Positions 25,114-37,320 of a stretch of 64,000 bases of DNA are shown here, one piece after another. Location: contig NC_037590.1 of assembly GCF_003073045.1 (NCBI RefSeq), positions 1,116,001 to 1,180,000 of the forward strand. The letters run 5' to 3'. The notes under the pieces are model-generated. The model did not search any database, was not told where the DNA came from, and saw nothing but the letters and a program-made list of their open reading frames with translations. This DNA comes from Pomacea canaliculata (lineage: Eukaryota > Mollusca > Gastropoda > Architaenioglossa > Ampullariidae). Each line of letters starts with the position of its first letter. Position 1 is the stretch's first letter. A program made the position numbers and the translations under genes.

Positions 25114-28100
25114 TTTGCTTTTCTCTGTTGGTGCTAGTAAGGGAATGGTTTTTTTTCTTTAAGAAAAGTAAAGCTTTTAATTTGGACCCTTTCTCTCTGG
25201 CTAGAAACAATTACTTTGCAATTTATTTTAGACTGCTCTAGAAAAGATTAAGCTTCTCTTTCAAAAGATACTGCTTTAAAATGCAACTGGTTGGTTTTAT
25301 GTAATCCTCTAGTTGAAGTTGTGGTGGGACATAAATTCACTCAAAGTGAAACCTATTTCTGCCATGATATTCGTAAAAGCATTTTTATCCACTGTTCCAT
25401 TTGCCAAGGCTGCCTGAAATGCAAGAATCAAAAAAATGACATGGATGAAAAAGGTATAAAAATATATGTGTGTGCATGCAAGCACCTGTGCATGAATATT
25501 ACTGACTCAAATCAACAATTTTATTCATGAATGATGTGTAACATATATAACTATGTTTAAAGAATATGATGAGAGCTAAATTCTAAGGACTGATTATAGC
25601 TACTACTTTGAATAGTAAGTTGTGTCTCATTATTAATCTTCAAAACAAATCATTTAATGAAGCTGTTACTTTACTTTATTGTTCCTTTTAAAATGCTGTA
25701 CTTTGACCTAGCATGTTTGCAAATTGTAGCATTTCATGCATCTCTTTGCAAAATTTTACCTTAACCATCTCTTCCTGGTCATGAATATGGAGTGTAAACA
25801 GTTTAAGTTTGAAATCTGCACGCATTAACATTTCTGTGAGCAGAGAGATGATGAACGGGGTTATTCTGGTTTAGGTAGGGGAGGTAAGCCCAATAAATTT
25901 TTATCCTATTTCCATGTTACCCCTTTGTTAAGAAATGTGTAATTTGCTCTGATTTATTAGCACTAGGCAACCTCTGGTTTTGAAAACCTGGGAAAAGTAT
26001 CAGCATAGCATTGTTCACAATAGTTTCACTAGTTTATTTTTATTTCCAGATATAAAACAACAGAATTATATACACAAAGCAGCACCAATATGGAGTGAAT
26101 GTGAACTGAGACCAATTAAATAAGCATGAACCTCCTTGAACTGGTTATATAATGGGCTATACACAACAGACCCTATATCTAATTTTTATGCTAGCAAAAG
26201 TGATCAAATATTATCTCTAGTAAATGACTGATAAACAGCATTTCTAGTAAATGACTGATAAACAACATCCCTAGTAAATGACTGATAAACATCTCCAGCA
26301 AATGACCTTCCATTGAACTAATCAATGATCAGATTTAATTGACATATTTATAAATCTGTTTCCCATTAACTATAATAATAAATCCTACGTGCGCACTGCC
26401 ATTTTCGGTCTATTTCACTATGTTGGTGCAACTTCCTTCAAAGTCTTCCCCTTAGCTTTGATAAATTACCTTGATCATATTTTCTCTACTAATAATATTC
26501 ACATTGTAGCTTTACTATGATAACATTGATTTTAATGTGGTGTGTCAACATGAAATTAAGCTAACTTGACACAATTTAAATCTACGCATACGACGTAAAC
26601 AACGAAAAGCTTAGACGTAGATCTGACAGCTGTTAAACGAGAGACTTCTTTTTTTTTAAATCACAATATGAAATGGTCTATTTCTGACTAAACGCTTCTC
26701 GGTGATATTAACTGTAAATAATTTGTAAACGATTACTTTCGTTAATGAAAGTAAGACAAAGGTAAGTGACTTAATGACTTCGCAATGTGCGGCTTACGCG
26801 AAGGTAAACTAGAAACGTGTCAATGAGATTACGTCTGCTGTTGCCGCGTAAATACACCAGAAGAACCAGGCAGCAAGATTTCTGCGCTTAAATATGAATC
26901 AAATGCCTGAAATTATTACGTACTTGCCTTTCACATATTTGCCGTTTGTACGATTTATCACAAATGCGAGTTTAAGTGATTCCTAGATTTCTGTGTATTA
27001 ACAACTTCCAAGTAAATTCAAGCATTCCTCCAGACGGTGTTCCAATCTTAGCTGTGCATAAAGACGATCGCGACCAGAGCGGTGTCAGGAACCCCGTTAT
27101 TTATACCAAGTTTTCAATCCTTTACCTGATGCAATCAGTAGGAAACTCGGTCAGAGTACCTAGCAGTGCAAAAGTACAGACAAAAGTAACTTTGTTGGTG
27201 TCGTTACGCCGCTGTGTCGTCATAGGTCCAAAAGCGGAACCCAAATTTATGGAGCAGCTTCGAAGTAAATTATCAACTTATTTAAAATGAAAGAATAAAG
27301 AAAGAAACACTCACTCGTTACATATGTCAGTTTTGTTATTTAACTTGCTTAAGTTGTTCATTCGTATTTTACAGACACTTCTCAAAGACTTTGAAAAGAC
27401 ATTTAGTGCGAGTGTCCTCAGATGACTTGTCGCTCACTTCCGGGAGAAGGTAGATAAGTGATGGGCAAAGCCACGGACGTATATTTAGTTCGTGGCTTTA
27501 CTGTACCAGCAACCAGGGCAAACCATGTAACACAGCAGAAGACTGAAGGTACCAAACCAGCTCAATCTTCTTCTGAAATTCCAGCTGATATTTTCGTGGC
27601 ATTATTATGTCCCAAATATCTTCAGATAATGAAGTACGTTTTCTTCTGATTTATTTATTATTTTTATATATATATACAGGTAGTAAGTAAATCATCTTTG
27701 CTATATGAGTTTTATGAGAAATCTGTCGAATGCAGTGAAAGTTAACGTTGGACCCTTTCTCCGTTTTGGAAATGTTCGAGTTAAGCTGTTTATATTTAAA
27801 ATGGACTGAAGAAATGAAGGAATAACAGATGATTACACATCCAATGAGCTGAACTTCTCAAAAATCTAGTAGGTTGCAATTGGGTTTTTTTACCAATGGC
27901 TGGGTACAGCTCAGTGCAAGATGCATTTCCCCAAATCTGGATACACACCCTCATCATCTTTTCTCTCTACACACTTATAAACATCACCATACACGGAATA
28001 CACGATAAACTGTTCAGGATTGTACATGGGTACCTTTCGGTTGTCAAGGCTTCAACCAACGAGAGACCTGAGATCATATGTTAATTAAGCCTATCAGCTG

Positions 28101-28326
28101 TCAGTGTACAAGCATGATATCAGGAGTTTGACCTAGTAAACAATAGTGAGAAATGTCAATAAGACCTGTTTTATGTGTGTTTGTAGGCAAGAGAAATAGT
28201 ATGTAAACAGGGTGGAGCACACAGATAGGTGACTGCATAGACTGGTGTATGCAACAGAGGTGGCACCAGTCAACCAAATAGTTTGTGGAACATGTTATGG
28301 GGTTACAGCTGACACACTGCAGCCAC
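25114..28326. promoter_or_regulatory. Shared upstream region of GTPBP1 and JOSD1
   Basis: The two start codons face away from each other across about 3.2 kb. A candidate JOSD first exon carries ACTTCCGG (ETS-type site, 27437-27444) and ends in a plausible donor GAAG|GTAGAT at 27449/27450. It could splice to the acceptor CACTGCAG|CCACATGG at 28322/28323, just before the JOSD start. Short frames such as 26976-27290 show no protein motif. Otherwise the sequence is AT-rich. Confidence 0.5.
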
Positions 28327-30977
28327 ATGGAGACACGAGAGCCAATCCCTGTAGAGGGGGTCTACCATGAGCGTCAGATGAAGGAGCTGTGTGCTCTGCA
28401 TGCACTCAACAACCTCTTCCAGTCTGGCACTGCCTTCACTAAGAAAGATTTGGATGAGATCTGCGTCAAGTGAGTTTTTCCTTATGTTCATGTACCTCAC
28501 CTTATATTTCTTGCTCATATCTGGATCTTATCTAATCCTTTGTGCTTTTCCACAAAGCTTTACGAAAGAAAATGTTATTGCTAGAACTAACTTTAAGTGA
28601 GCAGTAATGAGGATGCATATTGAGTTATAGTTGCGTTCCATACAATAAAGGTCAAAAGAGAAATCACTTAAAGATTACTAAAACAGCATTTTCAATCCTT
28701 TATACTGCAGCAAAAGAATAAATTTATCTTACAGTCTCACTGTTTTATGTGGGGAAATACTTGTGTTAGATCCATATTACTTTTGTTTGCAGGTAGTCAT
28801 ATATAGATATATATGCATGTGCTGACATTGCATGGCTCTATAATCACACCTGGTTTCATAGCTTAAGCACGAATATGTATATGTGGACTGATGTCTGCCA
28901 GGACCAAAGCTTAGTCTCTTGCGAAGTTCTCAACTGTTAATCTCGGCGAGACTAGAGCATGAATTTGACTAAACCTGAAGCTTTGTACACACCAGCCTTG
29001 TTCTAGTAGTTAACTAAAACAAAATCGTCTGCAAGTTGGCCGTTGATACAAGTTCGTGGTTTTAGCCATGAGGAACTTTTTTTTAATACAATTTTTAGTA
29101 TATTTATTTGTCTCTGTATGCACTAAAGTAGAAAGTAAAAAGGAAAGTTATTCTGACTAGTACTCCGTTTTAAAATTGATTTAGAACTGGCAGAATTACT
29201 TCATAAAGAATTAGCTTTAACTGGATACACAGATCGCACCATGGTACTTTTCTTATGGATATATATATGTATTTATTTGATCAACATTTAAAAACTTTTT
29301 AATGTGAATGATTAACACATATAAAATCAGTATTGACGTTATCTTGTTTGCAGACTGTCACCGAACGCTTTTATTAACCCACATCGCAACATCCTTGGCC
29401 TTGGCAACTATGATGTCAATGTCATCATGGCCGCATTGCAAAAAAAGGGATATGAAACAATTTGGTTTGACAAGAGGAAGTGAGTCTGTTGTCAGTGTTA
29501 TTTTTTTTTTAAACTGAGAATCCTTTCATTGTTGCTGTTATTCGCATGAAGTATACTCTTATGGTAATTATTATGGTGTGAGGAAGCAGATTGGAAAAGA
29601 GCTACAATGGTCACCTAATACTTTGTGCGGCTTACTAAAGGAGCACTTAGATCAGTGGTGAAGCATATGCACATTTATTTCACTACTTTTGTCATCCTGT
29701 ACAAATATTGTGTCTGTGTTTATAGCTGTCGTCCTTTACAAATTGTGTCTATGTTTATGGGGAAAGTGAATTTAATTTTTCCATCAGTCAATTCAACTGG
29801 TATGAGTTGATTCGACAATAGCCCATGGTCTATTTGACCACAACTCTGTCAGTTCAACCATTGCCTACGGCTGATTCGACCAAATCATTTATTATGTAAT
29901 TTGGCCACAAATAAGTGAATTTTAATGTACTCCTTTTTTGTCTTTGGTTGATGCACGTCAATCTTGCTTTTGTGTGTGAGAGAGAGAGAGAAGGGAGGTT
30001 AGATCCAAATTAATTTAAATCAGATTTTTAACATCCTATTTTTTAACTCTTTACACTTTTATTTAAAAAAGCATGGCCATGAGCTGTGCAGCTGTGCCAT
30101 GCCAATTGTTCTGCTATTGCTTAAATTAACCAAGGAATGTTTTGTTTTTGTTTTCTTGCTCGTATATAGATATTCACACGTCACATCTAACATCGCGTAC
30201 TTTCATTTGATAACAGTAGTGGCTGACCTACATATATCATGTGACTAATTTGTATAGAAAAAATATTTTGTTGACATTCAATGAGCAACAAATGTGTTAT
30301 TTCACTAAAGAGTAACTTCTGCTTGGTGGTCGAATGGACAATGGCTGTGGCCAAATCGACTCATGATCATGGTCGAATCAACTCTTGTGTGGTCAAATCA
30401 ACTGGTAGCCATGTTTATAGCTGTCATCCTGTACAAAGCATCTTATGTTGTTGCTGTGGATTGCACAATGAGTTTTTTATTATACTGTATGTGGTACTTG
30501 CATTATTCATTATCTTGTAGAAAGTTTAGCTTGTAAGTGATTGCAGTAGTACTTATTTCATTTGATAGTATTTCATCTTTAAAGACACGATTTGAACTGA
30601 GGTTGATAAATATTTATTGCAGAGATGTGGGTGTTCTCGTTGTTGAGAATATCATGGGTTTTATCCTCAACACTCCCACGGACTATCGGCTAGGATTTGT
30701 TCGACTTCCATTTCATCGCAAGCACTGGATAGCCATCCGCAAAGTAGGGGACTTCTTTCTCAACCTTGATTCAAAATTGGACAGTCCTGAAATGATTGGT
30801 GGTCCAGATGATCTAGTGACCTTTTTGCGACATGAGCTGCGAGAAGGAGATAAAGAGTTATTACTAGTCGTGGATGCTAGAGTCAGTGAAGCCGCTTTGT
30901 GGCGAAGAGACAGCCTGACCTTAGCTCAGCACACTAATCATTTAATGAATGGGTCTGATGAATTGAACAATGTTTGA
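28327..30977 (+). CDS. JOSD1: Josephin-domain deubiquitinase (3 exons, complete)
   Basis: Cysteine protease of the Josephin (ataxin-3/JOSD) family that cleaves ubiquitin conjugates; vertebrate JOSD1 acts at membranes and JOSD2 in the cytosol. Exons: 28327-28469, 29354-29479, 30623-30977, giving 207 aa against 202 for human JOSD1. The Josephin fold spans almost the whole protein. Catalytic residues by alignment to ataxin-3: Cys22 in [10 protein letters not shown], His124 in RKHWIAI and Asp139 in [23 protein letters not shown] (exon 2) and DVGVL...MGF (exon 3) resemble JOSD1 more than JOSD2. The ATG sits in CCACATGG, just after a possible acceptor at 28322, implying an untranslated first exon. 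The last 25 residues are an acidic, Asn-rich tail without clear counterpart. A pre-duplication JOSD1/2 ancestor is equally possible. Confidence 0.93.
28885..29068 (+). repeat. Dispersed repeat, copy A (JOSD1 intron 1)
   Basis: Shares collinear blocks with 50873-51050, for example CTAGTAGTTAACT against TTAGTAGTTAACT, GACTAAACCTGAAGCTTTG against GACTAAACCGGAAGCTTTG, and ACACCAGCC. It contains the perfect palindrome AGTCTCGGCGAGACT. The family is unknown; it could be an old MITE or SINE. Confidence 0.7.
29759..30410. mobile_element. MITE-like inverted-repeat insertion, JOSD1 intron 2
   Basis: A 652-bp block flanked by ATGTTTAT (29751-29758 and 30411-30418). Removing it restores a simple tandem repeat of about 36 bp (ATTGTGTCTRTGTTTATAGC then TGTCRTCCTKTACAAA), visible at 29692-29758 and 30411-30440, so the flanks look like a true target duplication. 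The ends carry imperfect inverted repeats rich in GTTGATTCGACCA motifs. No coding capacity was seen. Confidence 0.65.
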
Positions 30978-33780
30978 AGAAAAATATCTTTTCTCATACG
31001 TTGTTGGATGTCAATCATGCAAACTTCTGGTTTGAACCTCTCCATACAGTGTTCTTGAGGAAAGTGAGTGATGATAAGGTTGTGACTTACTTCATCTTTT
31101 TTATGCTTCTTAAAATGGCAGCATTCATTTGCCTAAAATGGACCCTACGTAACTATTATGATAAAAAGAATGGTAAATGGAGCAGCCAGAGGGGATTAAT
31201 GATTGTGTTGTGTGTAGTTCTCAAGAAGTCCTTCAGTAATATTATGTCTGGGATCCTACTGGAAGGCCAGATCATGTAATACTCTATGAACAGAGTATTG
31301 AGGGGTCTTGAGTAGTAATGATGATGTGATTGTACTTACATATCTGAAAAGTAGAAACCTCCCTTGTCAAGAGCCACCATTATGATGATAAATTATGTAC
31401 ACAGTCAAATAACTACATTTACAAGACAGATGACCAGGGAACTCCAAACTGAAAAGAGTTAATAGAGTAAAATCTGTGGTCAGCATAAAAGCTAGTCAAA
31501 ATGACACTGACAAGGCAGTTTCTGCCACAATCTACTTGAATAGTGTTTTCATTGTGTATAATAAATGAGTTTCTAACTGCTTTCACCATAGAAAACTGGT
31601 GTGCCATATTTAGGTAACTCCTATTTTGCAGTGAGGTACTTTCAAAAGGATTAGTCACATATTTTACTGAAAAAAGTATTATGAAACATTAAACTGAATA
31701 TACAAAGTGAGCGTTGGTTGACTCCAAACAAATGGTTAATCTCAAAACAAGAAATTCAGAACAAGCTCAGTTTTAAAATGTCAGATTATTTATGTTATGA
31801 ACAATACTCCATAAAAGAGAAAATATAAGTTATTAAAAGTTAATATTTACTTTCTTAAAATTCAAAGAAAGATTATGGGAATTATTTGGCTTGTAATATT
31901 CCCAGTTAAGTTGCCTTCAGGAATTTTAATCAAGCCTGCCTCCTACCATCCATCAACTTCGGATCTATCATGGAATATGTATATGATCAGATTGAAATTG
32001 TTTGTTACAGAGACAAGTTATTAGTCTTTCCAGCAGATATTCCAGAGAGAATAAACTGCATAATATTTTCATCAAAATTGATCCTCTCATTTCCTTACAC
32101 ATTTCAAAACTAATATTTTAACCACAAACAACAGCATGGTTTAGCTGTACTTTCAGATGAGAGACATAAGACACTACATTTGCTTAATTTCAGTCTCATT
32201 TTGCCAGCCACCCCTCAGATCAAAGGATGTAGTGAGATATAATGATCTTTGTACTCTGCACAAATCCATAGAGCAACAGGTCTTGAGCAAGTCCGAATGT
32301 TTGTCCCAAAATATGGTCAGAGTGATAGGTGATTACCATGTGCAGCTATACCTAAAATGAAATGAAAATGACTTTATGCATAATGCATACTTCTTCCAGC
32401 TGCTGCTCATTTTCTCCTACTTAAGAAGAACATTCATAAAAGTTCAGTTATAAAATGTTTAACACTTTGGCATCTCAGCTCAATGATTTCCAACAAAAGA
32501 TGTAGTAAGGGAGGGAAGTAGCTGTAGAAGTGTGGCAGATGACTGGTTTGTCTGCCCTAATTGTTGAGATCTGACTCTAACAGAAAAGGCACCACCATGC
32601 TGTTATTGTGTCTGGAAGTAGGTCACTTACATTTTTTTCTGAGGGCTGTCTTTTGTCAGAACATGGCAAAAACTCAGGGAGCTTTTCATGAATAGCAAAA
32701 CCAGTTTGGTGCATCATATGCAACAGATTATTTTCTGGATGCTATTTTTTTTTATCTAATAACTATTCAGGGGACACAATGATCTGCCTACCTGTTCATT
32801 CATTTCATTGTTTTGGTCTTACCATGGCATTGGCAACATTTTTACATGGTGATCAAAAGATGAGTAGCTATTTTATATTTTACTTTATCATCTTTTAACT
32901 TATGTTTATTACCATTTTTAAGGAACTAGAAATGTTTTGAAGCAGTAGGTAATGTCCCCCCAATTTCCATCCTATTTGCTGCTAGTCAGTGTTTTTGTTC
33001 CCTAGTGTGCATTGGACAATGTATCAAAATTTTTGTCAGAGTGCAGAGACTTGAAAAATGTTTCCTACAATAAATGTTTATTGGAGGGATATGGCCATAG
33101 ATTTGATCTGTCTTGGAATCTTGTAATCATGTGATTTTCTGTCTGTCGCTCTTCTGCAAAATATTTAAGAAAACATTGTGTGCATTGTGAATATCTGAAG
33201 TTATTCATCCATTTACTTATTCACTTTGTATTTATTTTCAATTATTTTATTACTTCAGAAGGTACTCTCTAAATGTCTTCAATTTATCTCTAAACATTAG
33301 TTTTACTTGAAATTATGTAAAGCTATTATTGATATCTCACCAAAGCCAACAGGATTTTGAGATGCTTTTAGCCTTCTTCTTTTGAGTGGCTATTCTGGAT
33401 AAAAAAAATAAATGTTCATGGAATGAGTTTTTTTCCAAGCATGTATCTCACAATGACAGCAAAGTGTGTGGTTAATGTAGATTGAAAATATCTGTGACTG
33501 GCTTCATTTTCACTCTCTTTTTAGAACACTTTTGCCTTTGGTTTTAAAACTACTTTTATACATTTATCCACATCTATCCAGGGCACCCAAGACTTTATTT
33601 CTGATATTAGGCTATGGATGACCCACAGTAAGTTAAAACTAAATGACAAAATAGAAGCTTTTATTTTTTCAAAGAGGAGAACCAGAGTTTACACTTCACT
33701 GCCTGTTTCTGTTCTGGTAGGCGAGGCCAATGTTTTTTTGTAGCTTCAGCACGTAACTTAGGTTACATAATGTCTGCTGA
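30978..33780 (+). other. JOSD1 3' UTR and AT-rich downstream DNA
   Basis: No further gene was recognised. An AATAAA at 31560-31565 is a candidate polyadenylation signal about 580 bp after the stop. The remainder is AT-rich, with small frames lacking motifs. Confidence 0.45.
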
Positions 33781-33789
33781 CATGTCTCT

Positions 33790-34560
33790 TGATAAACACG
33801 TTTCTTCACATCTGTCATCCTGCATACTATGAGCTCCAGAAGATCAGCTCCATTCACCATATTCTGTCCATCTCAACCACCAAAATTCTCATCTGCTCAT
33901 TTGTTTTGTCTAAACTAGAACTACTGCAACTCTCTTCTTGCTGGCTGTCCACAGTCCCTCATTGATAAGCTTCAGAAAGTCCAGAACTCAGCTGCTCATC
34001 TCGTTTTCCGGACTCACAAATGTGAACATGTCACACCACTTCTTCACTCTCTTTATTGGCTACCAGTTAAAGCTACAATAGACTACAAGCTCTCAACTCT
34101 ATTCTATGGATTCGTTGAAGGCTCCTCCCCCTACTACTTTACTGAAGTCTTGTCTGTCCACACTCCTGAGACTCCTGAATTCTGTCCTCCCTCCCACAAA
34201 GACAGACATACGGACAGCTGACTTCCTCCCTCTGTGCTGCTAAGCAGTGGAACTCTTCCACATCACATTCGTCACTCGAACTACAAGGCTATGTTCTCTG
34301 AAAACATATCTGTTCACAAAGTAATATCCCTGAAATACTATCATTAACTCCCTGGCAAAACTGTCTGTCATGTTAACCATCAGGTACAGCTCCAACTGTT
34401 TACAGCATCCTTCATACTATCATCCATTGCTTTACATTCTGTGCCTGTACGTATTTCACCATCCATTATCTGTTCATTTATCATTGCGCAGTGAGTGCAA
34501 TCTATCATGGTCGTGGTGCTGCACATTATAAATATCCATTATGATTATTATTATTATAAT
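33790..34560 (+). mobile_element. CR1/L2-type LINE, 5'-truncated 3' end
   Basis: Translation, with frame changes, gives the C-terminal part of a non-LTR reverse transcriptase: ISSIHHILS, YCNSLLAGCPQ, DKLQKVQNSAAHLV, HVTPLLHSLYWLPV and IDYKLSTL, a series typical of CR1/L2-clade ORF2. The insertion ends with ATTATAAATATCCATTATG and then ATT-rich repeats at about 34535-34560, the usual tail of this group. It is broken and lacks everything upstream of the last reverse transcriptase segment. Confidence 0.82.
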
Positions 34561-34677
34561 TATTTCTGTGAAAATTCACTGAAAGTGTTTGTAGAGCCTC
34601 CCTAGCTTTCCATTCTTTACAGAGACAGATCCTTGTTTTGCTTTGTAAGTTATGTTGCACTTTTTTTAACGATCCAT

Positions 34678-34936
34678 GCTAATAATAGGATTTACATAGC
34701 ACATTTCCCCACATGGAGGTGAGCTTGATGCACTTGTGGCGGTGGGGGTGGTGGGAATTGGTGTTTTACATGGAGCCAGCAACTAAGGTTATATCATAGC
34801 AAGGCTGTCAGCCCTGTAAACAGATGCCACCTGCAGAGAAAGAATTGCATGCCCTAGTCAAGAGCCGAACCCAGGACAGTCAACCTCACTGTATTGGTGA
34901 CAGGCCCTAACCATTGCACCGCTGGACTGCCACTTA
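34678..34936 (-). mobile_element. tRNA-derived SINE
   Basis: Read on the minus strand, the head has a box A-like GCGGTGCAATGGTTAGGGC and a box B-like GGGTTCGGCTCTT, spaced as in a tRNA. A body follows, and the end TGTGCTATGTAAATCCTATT then ATTAG. The tail resembles the CR1/L2 LINE end at 34530-34560 (ATTATAAATATCCATTATG), suggesting the SINE was mobilised by such a LINE. Confidence 0.75.
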
Positions 34937-35640
34937 CAAGGGTGGGGGTGGGGGGCAGTAGGGAATGAAGCCATATGATAGAGACATCACACTCAAGTAG
35001 AATATACATACACTCACATGCACAGTTCAGAGTATCGGGAACATAAAGGAACATGTAGAATTATGATGGAGAAAGGAACAGTCAGGATCAACTAATTATA
35101 GTAGGTAAACTGATTACAGTAGGTCATTCCAAAAGAGGTTTTAAGTCCAGACCATAAAGCATGCAACATCTCTGTTGTATGGAGAGACAGAGGCAGGGCA
35201 TTCTAAATACTGGGACCACAAAAATGAGTGACAGCTGAACATCTGCAGTCTAATATGTGGGACCGTAAGAAATCTGGCACAAACAAAGCAAACTAACCCA
35301 CCAGGTCAGCACAACAACACAGGTTCAGAGATATGGATTGAGGTGAGACCATGAACAACAAAATAACAAAGAATGATGATCTTCAATTACAGCCGGAGCT
35401 GACAGTGCAGAAGTGGCGTGACATGATCAGCCTTCCGCTTGCTGAATATAATGTGAGTAGATTGTTCTGATCTCTCTGGAATTTATCAAGCAGGTGGTCA
35501 ATGCAACGTAGCAGGAGCAATGCAAATTCCAACATAAGCTGCTTGGTGGAAGCAAGAGAAAGGCGATGTGTGTCGTGGCTGATTCTGTGCAGTGCAAGAA
35601 AGATGGACTCCTTAATCGTTTTCACTTGGTGTTTGAACAA
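34937..35640 (-). mobile_element. Degraded LINE reverse transcriptase 3' fragment
   Basis: Minus-strand frames show TKQLMLEFALLLLRCIDHLL then DKFQRDQNN (near 35400-35560). Farther on (35230-35130) they show NALPLSLHTTEMLHALWSGL then KTSF. These match the LDYCNSLL..DKLQ and WNALPLSLR..FKSGLKT segments of CR1/L2-like ORF2. Several stops and frame changes are present. It is a separate copy, opposite in orientation to the LINE at 33790. Confidence 0.68.
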
Positions 35641-35802
35641 TGGAATTCACTTCTAATATAACTAGACAGCCTATATCACGTGTAACCCTGTCTAAAAGTA
35701 TACCTACTTCCCTTTGATTTACAGTTTTGATTGCTTCTGTGATAAAATGGTGGTTTAAAAGATTTGCTTTTTTTTCCTATTTGTGCCTCAGTGAATCACA
35801 GC

Positions 35803-36339
35803 TCAGAAATGCATGAAAAGATAAAAAATTAAAGCCTTCATATCTGGTTCTGGCTGAAGAATTTTTTCCCTGGGATGCGTGATTCGTTTATTGTATTTCC
35901 TACATTTTGTGGGCTGGATATCTCTACTAGTTCTCCACTCAACCTTCAGGCATTTGTAAAGCTTCAGTGAGAGCTTTTGGTTTGATGACAGGGCAACTTC
36001 TCTTTTGGCTTTCAGAACTCTCATTTATAGCCTTTTCCCATATGACTTCATTATTTCATTAAGATTTATAGCCTTAGCTTTTTTTAAAGTCTGATCAAAT
36101 ATTTTTTGTTCTTTGCTGAAATTTTTGTCTGCTTGGTTTGGCAAAACTGATTTGCTTTGCTTTAGAATGCCTGTTGATTCCCATAATATTCTGAGTTTCA
36201 CTTCACCTCCCATGTAGTTCAAGCCAAGGTCTCGTGGAGGACAGCAGTTTGATTTAATCACCTTGCATTGCATGCTACTGTTTTGTGCATTTGAGATGCA
36301 CTCAGAATTGCATGGAAGGTTGATTATTCTTCCATCCAA
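35803..36339 (-). pseudogene. Two adjacent open stretches, unidentified
   Basis: Two consecutive minus-strand frames, 36339-36025 (104 aa) and 36024-35803 (73 aa), are in the same phase and separated by a single stop. Composition is protein-like (Lys-rich, with segments such as VLPNQADKNFSKEQKIFDQT and LKAKREVALSSNQKLSLKLY) rather than low-complexity. No family was recognised. It could be a decayed retrocopy, part of the neighbouring LINE material, or an exon with its end at the stop. Confidence 0.3.
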
Positions 36340-37059
36340 TTATTGTGCATCTTTCTGCAAGTAGGTTTTAAATCACCTGGCGAGTGGACTGGAGTCATAC
36401 TTTCTTCTGCAGGTGTGTTGTTGTACATGTTAAGGAATGTGGTGATAGCAAATGTTGCAGGATATTTTAGAGCCTTTTCAGTTATGTACTTCATTCTATT
36501 ATCTTAAATGATTTATTCTTATTTTCCCTTCTTTATATCAGAGAATATTTTTAAAGGACAGACCACCAAGCTGAGTTAGTATCTAAATTTTGTGTTAGGG
36601 TTGTACAGAATGCAGGTGAAGTAGATATTCACAACCCATGTGTAGTTATGTCTGCCTGGTGTTCTTTATAGTTATGATTTCAATGTCAGAATATTTGAAA
36701 GCTTACTTATGCCGTGTTTTTTGTTTCAGATATTCTGTATTTTGTCTTTTGTGTCAAAACACTTTATAGACAACACACACGCACACACTTCATACTCATC
36801 TTCATGCACAGGCTAGAGCTATATCCTTTCCAAATTGGTCGATACTTTATGATGTAATATAAAGAGAAAAGATTCAGAACAAGTCAAGCATGTCACTCAA
36901 GCAAACAATTCAGGCTTAATCAGTGATCCATTCAAAGCTCATTAGGCAAATAGACACATTGGCAATGCATGCTGATTAAGAGAAAAAAAAGACCCACAAT
37001 CATATCAGTGAAGCTTGTATTACCACCATACTGCTCCTACAACATACCCTCCTGTGGTG

Positions 37060-37320
37060 CAAGATACCATATACAACCTGTTGTCGAGTTGTACAAGATG
37101 TCCTCGACATCTATCATGAAATTGTACAAAACATCCTTCACATCTGTCATCAAGTTGTGTGACATACAGTTTGGCAATAAAGTCATTCAAGACATTTTGC
37201 AGTCTTTCATCAAGCTATACACCGTATCCAATTAATCAAGAGCTCACATAAGATTTGTACAACCTGTTGCCAAGCTATATAAGTCTGTTATCAAAGTGTA
37301 CAAAACGTGTACAATAATCA
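37060..37320 (+). repeat. Degenerate repeat with TTGTACAAGATGTC motifs
   Basis: Imperfect units of roughly 40 bp alternate variants of AGTTGTACAARAYRTCCTYS and ACATCTRTCATCAAGTTGT. The region is otherwise intergenic. Confidence 0.55.

Noticed and set aside
26976-27290. 104-codon plus-strand frame between GTPBP1 and JOSD1
   Set aside because: It lies in the shared upstream region with no recognisable domain and no splice link to JOSD1.
34855-34936. Possible minus-strand tRNA gene
   Set aside because: It has box A/B matches, but the acceptor and anticodon stems do not pair and it continues into a SINE body.
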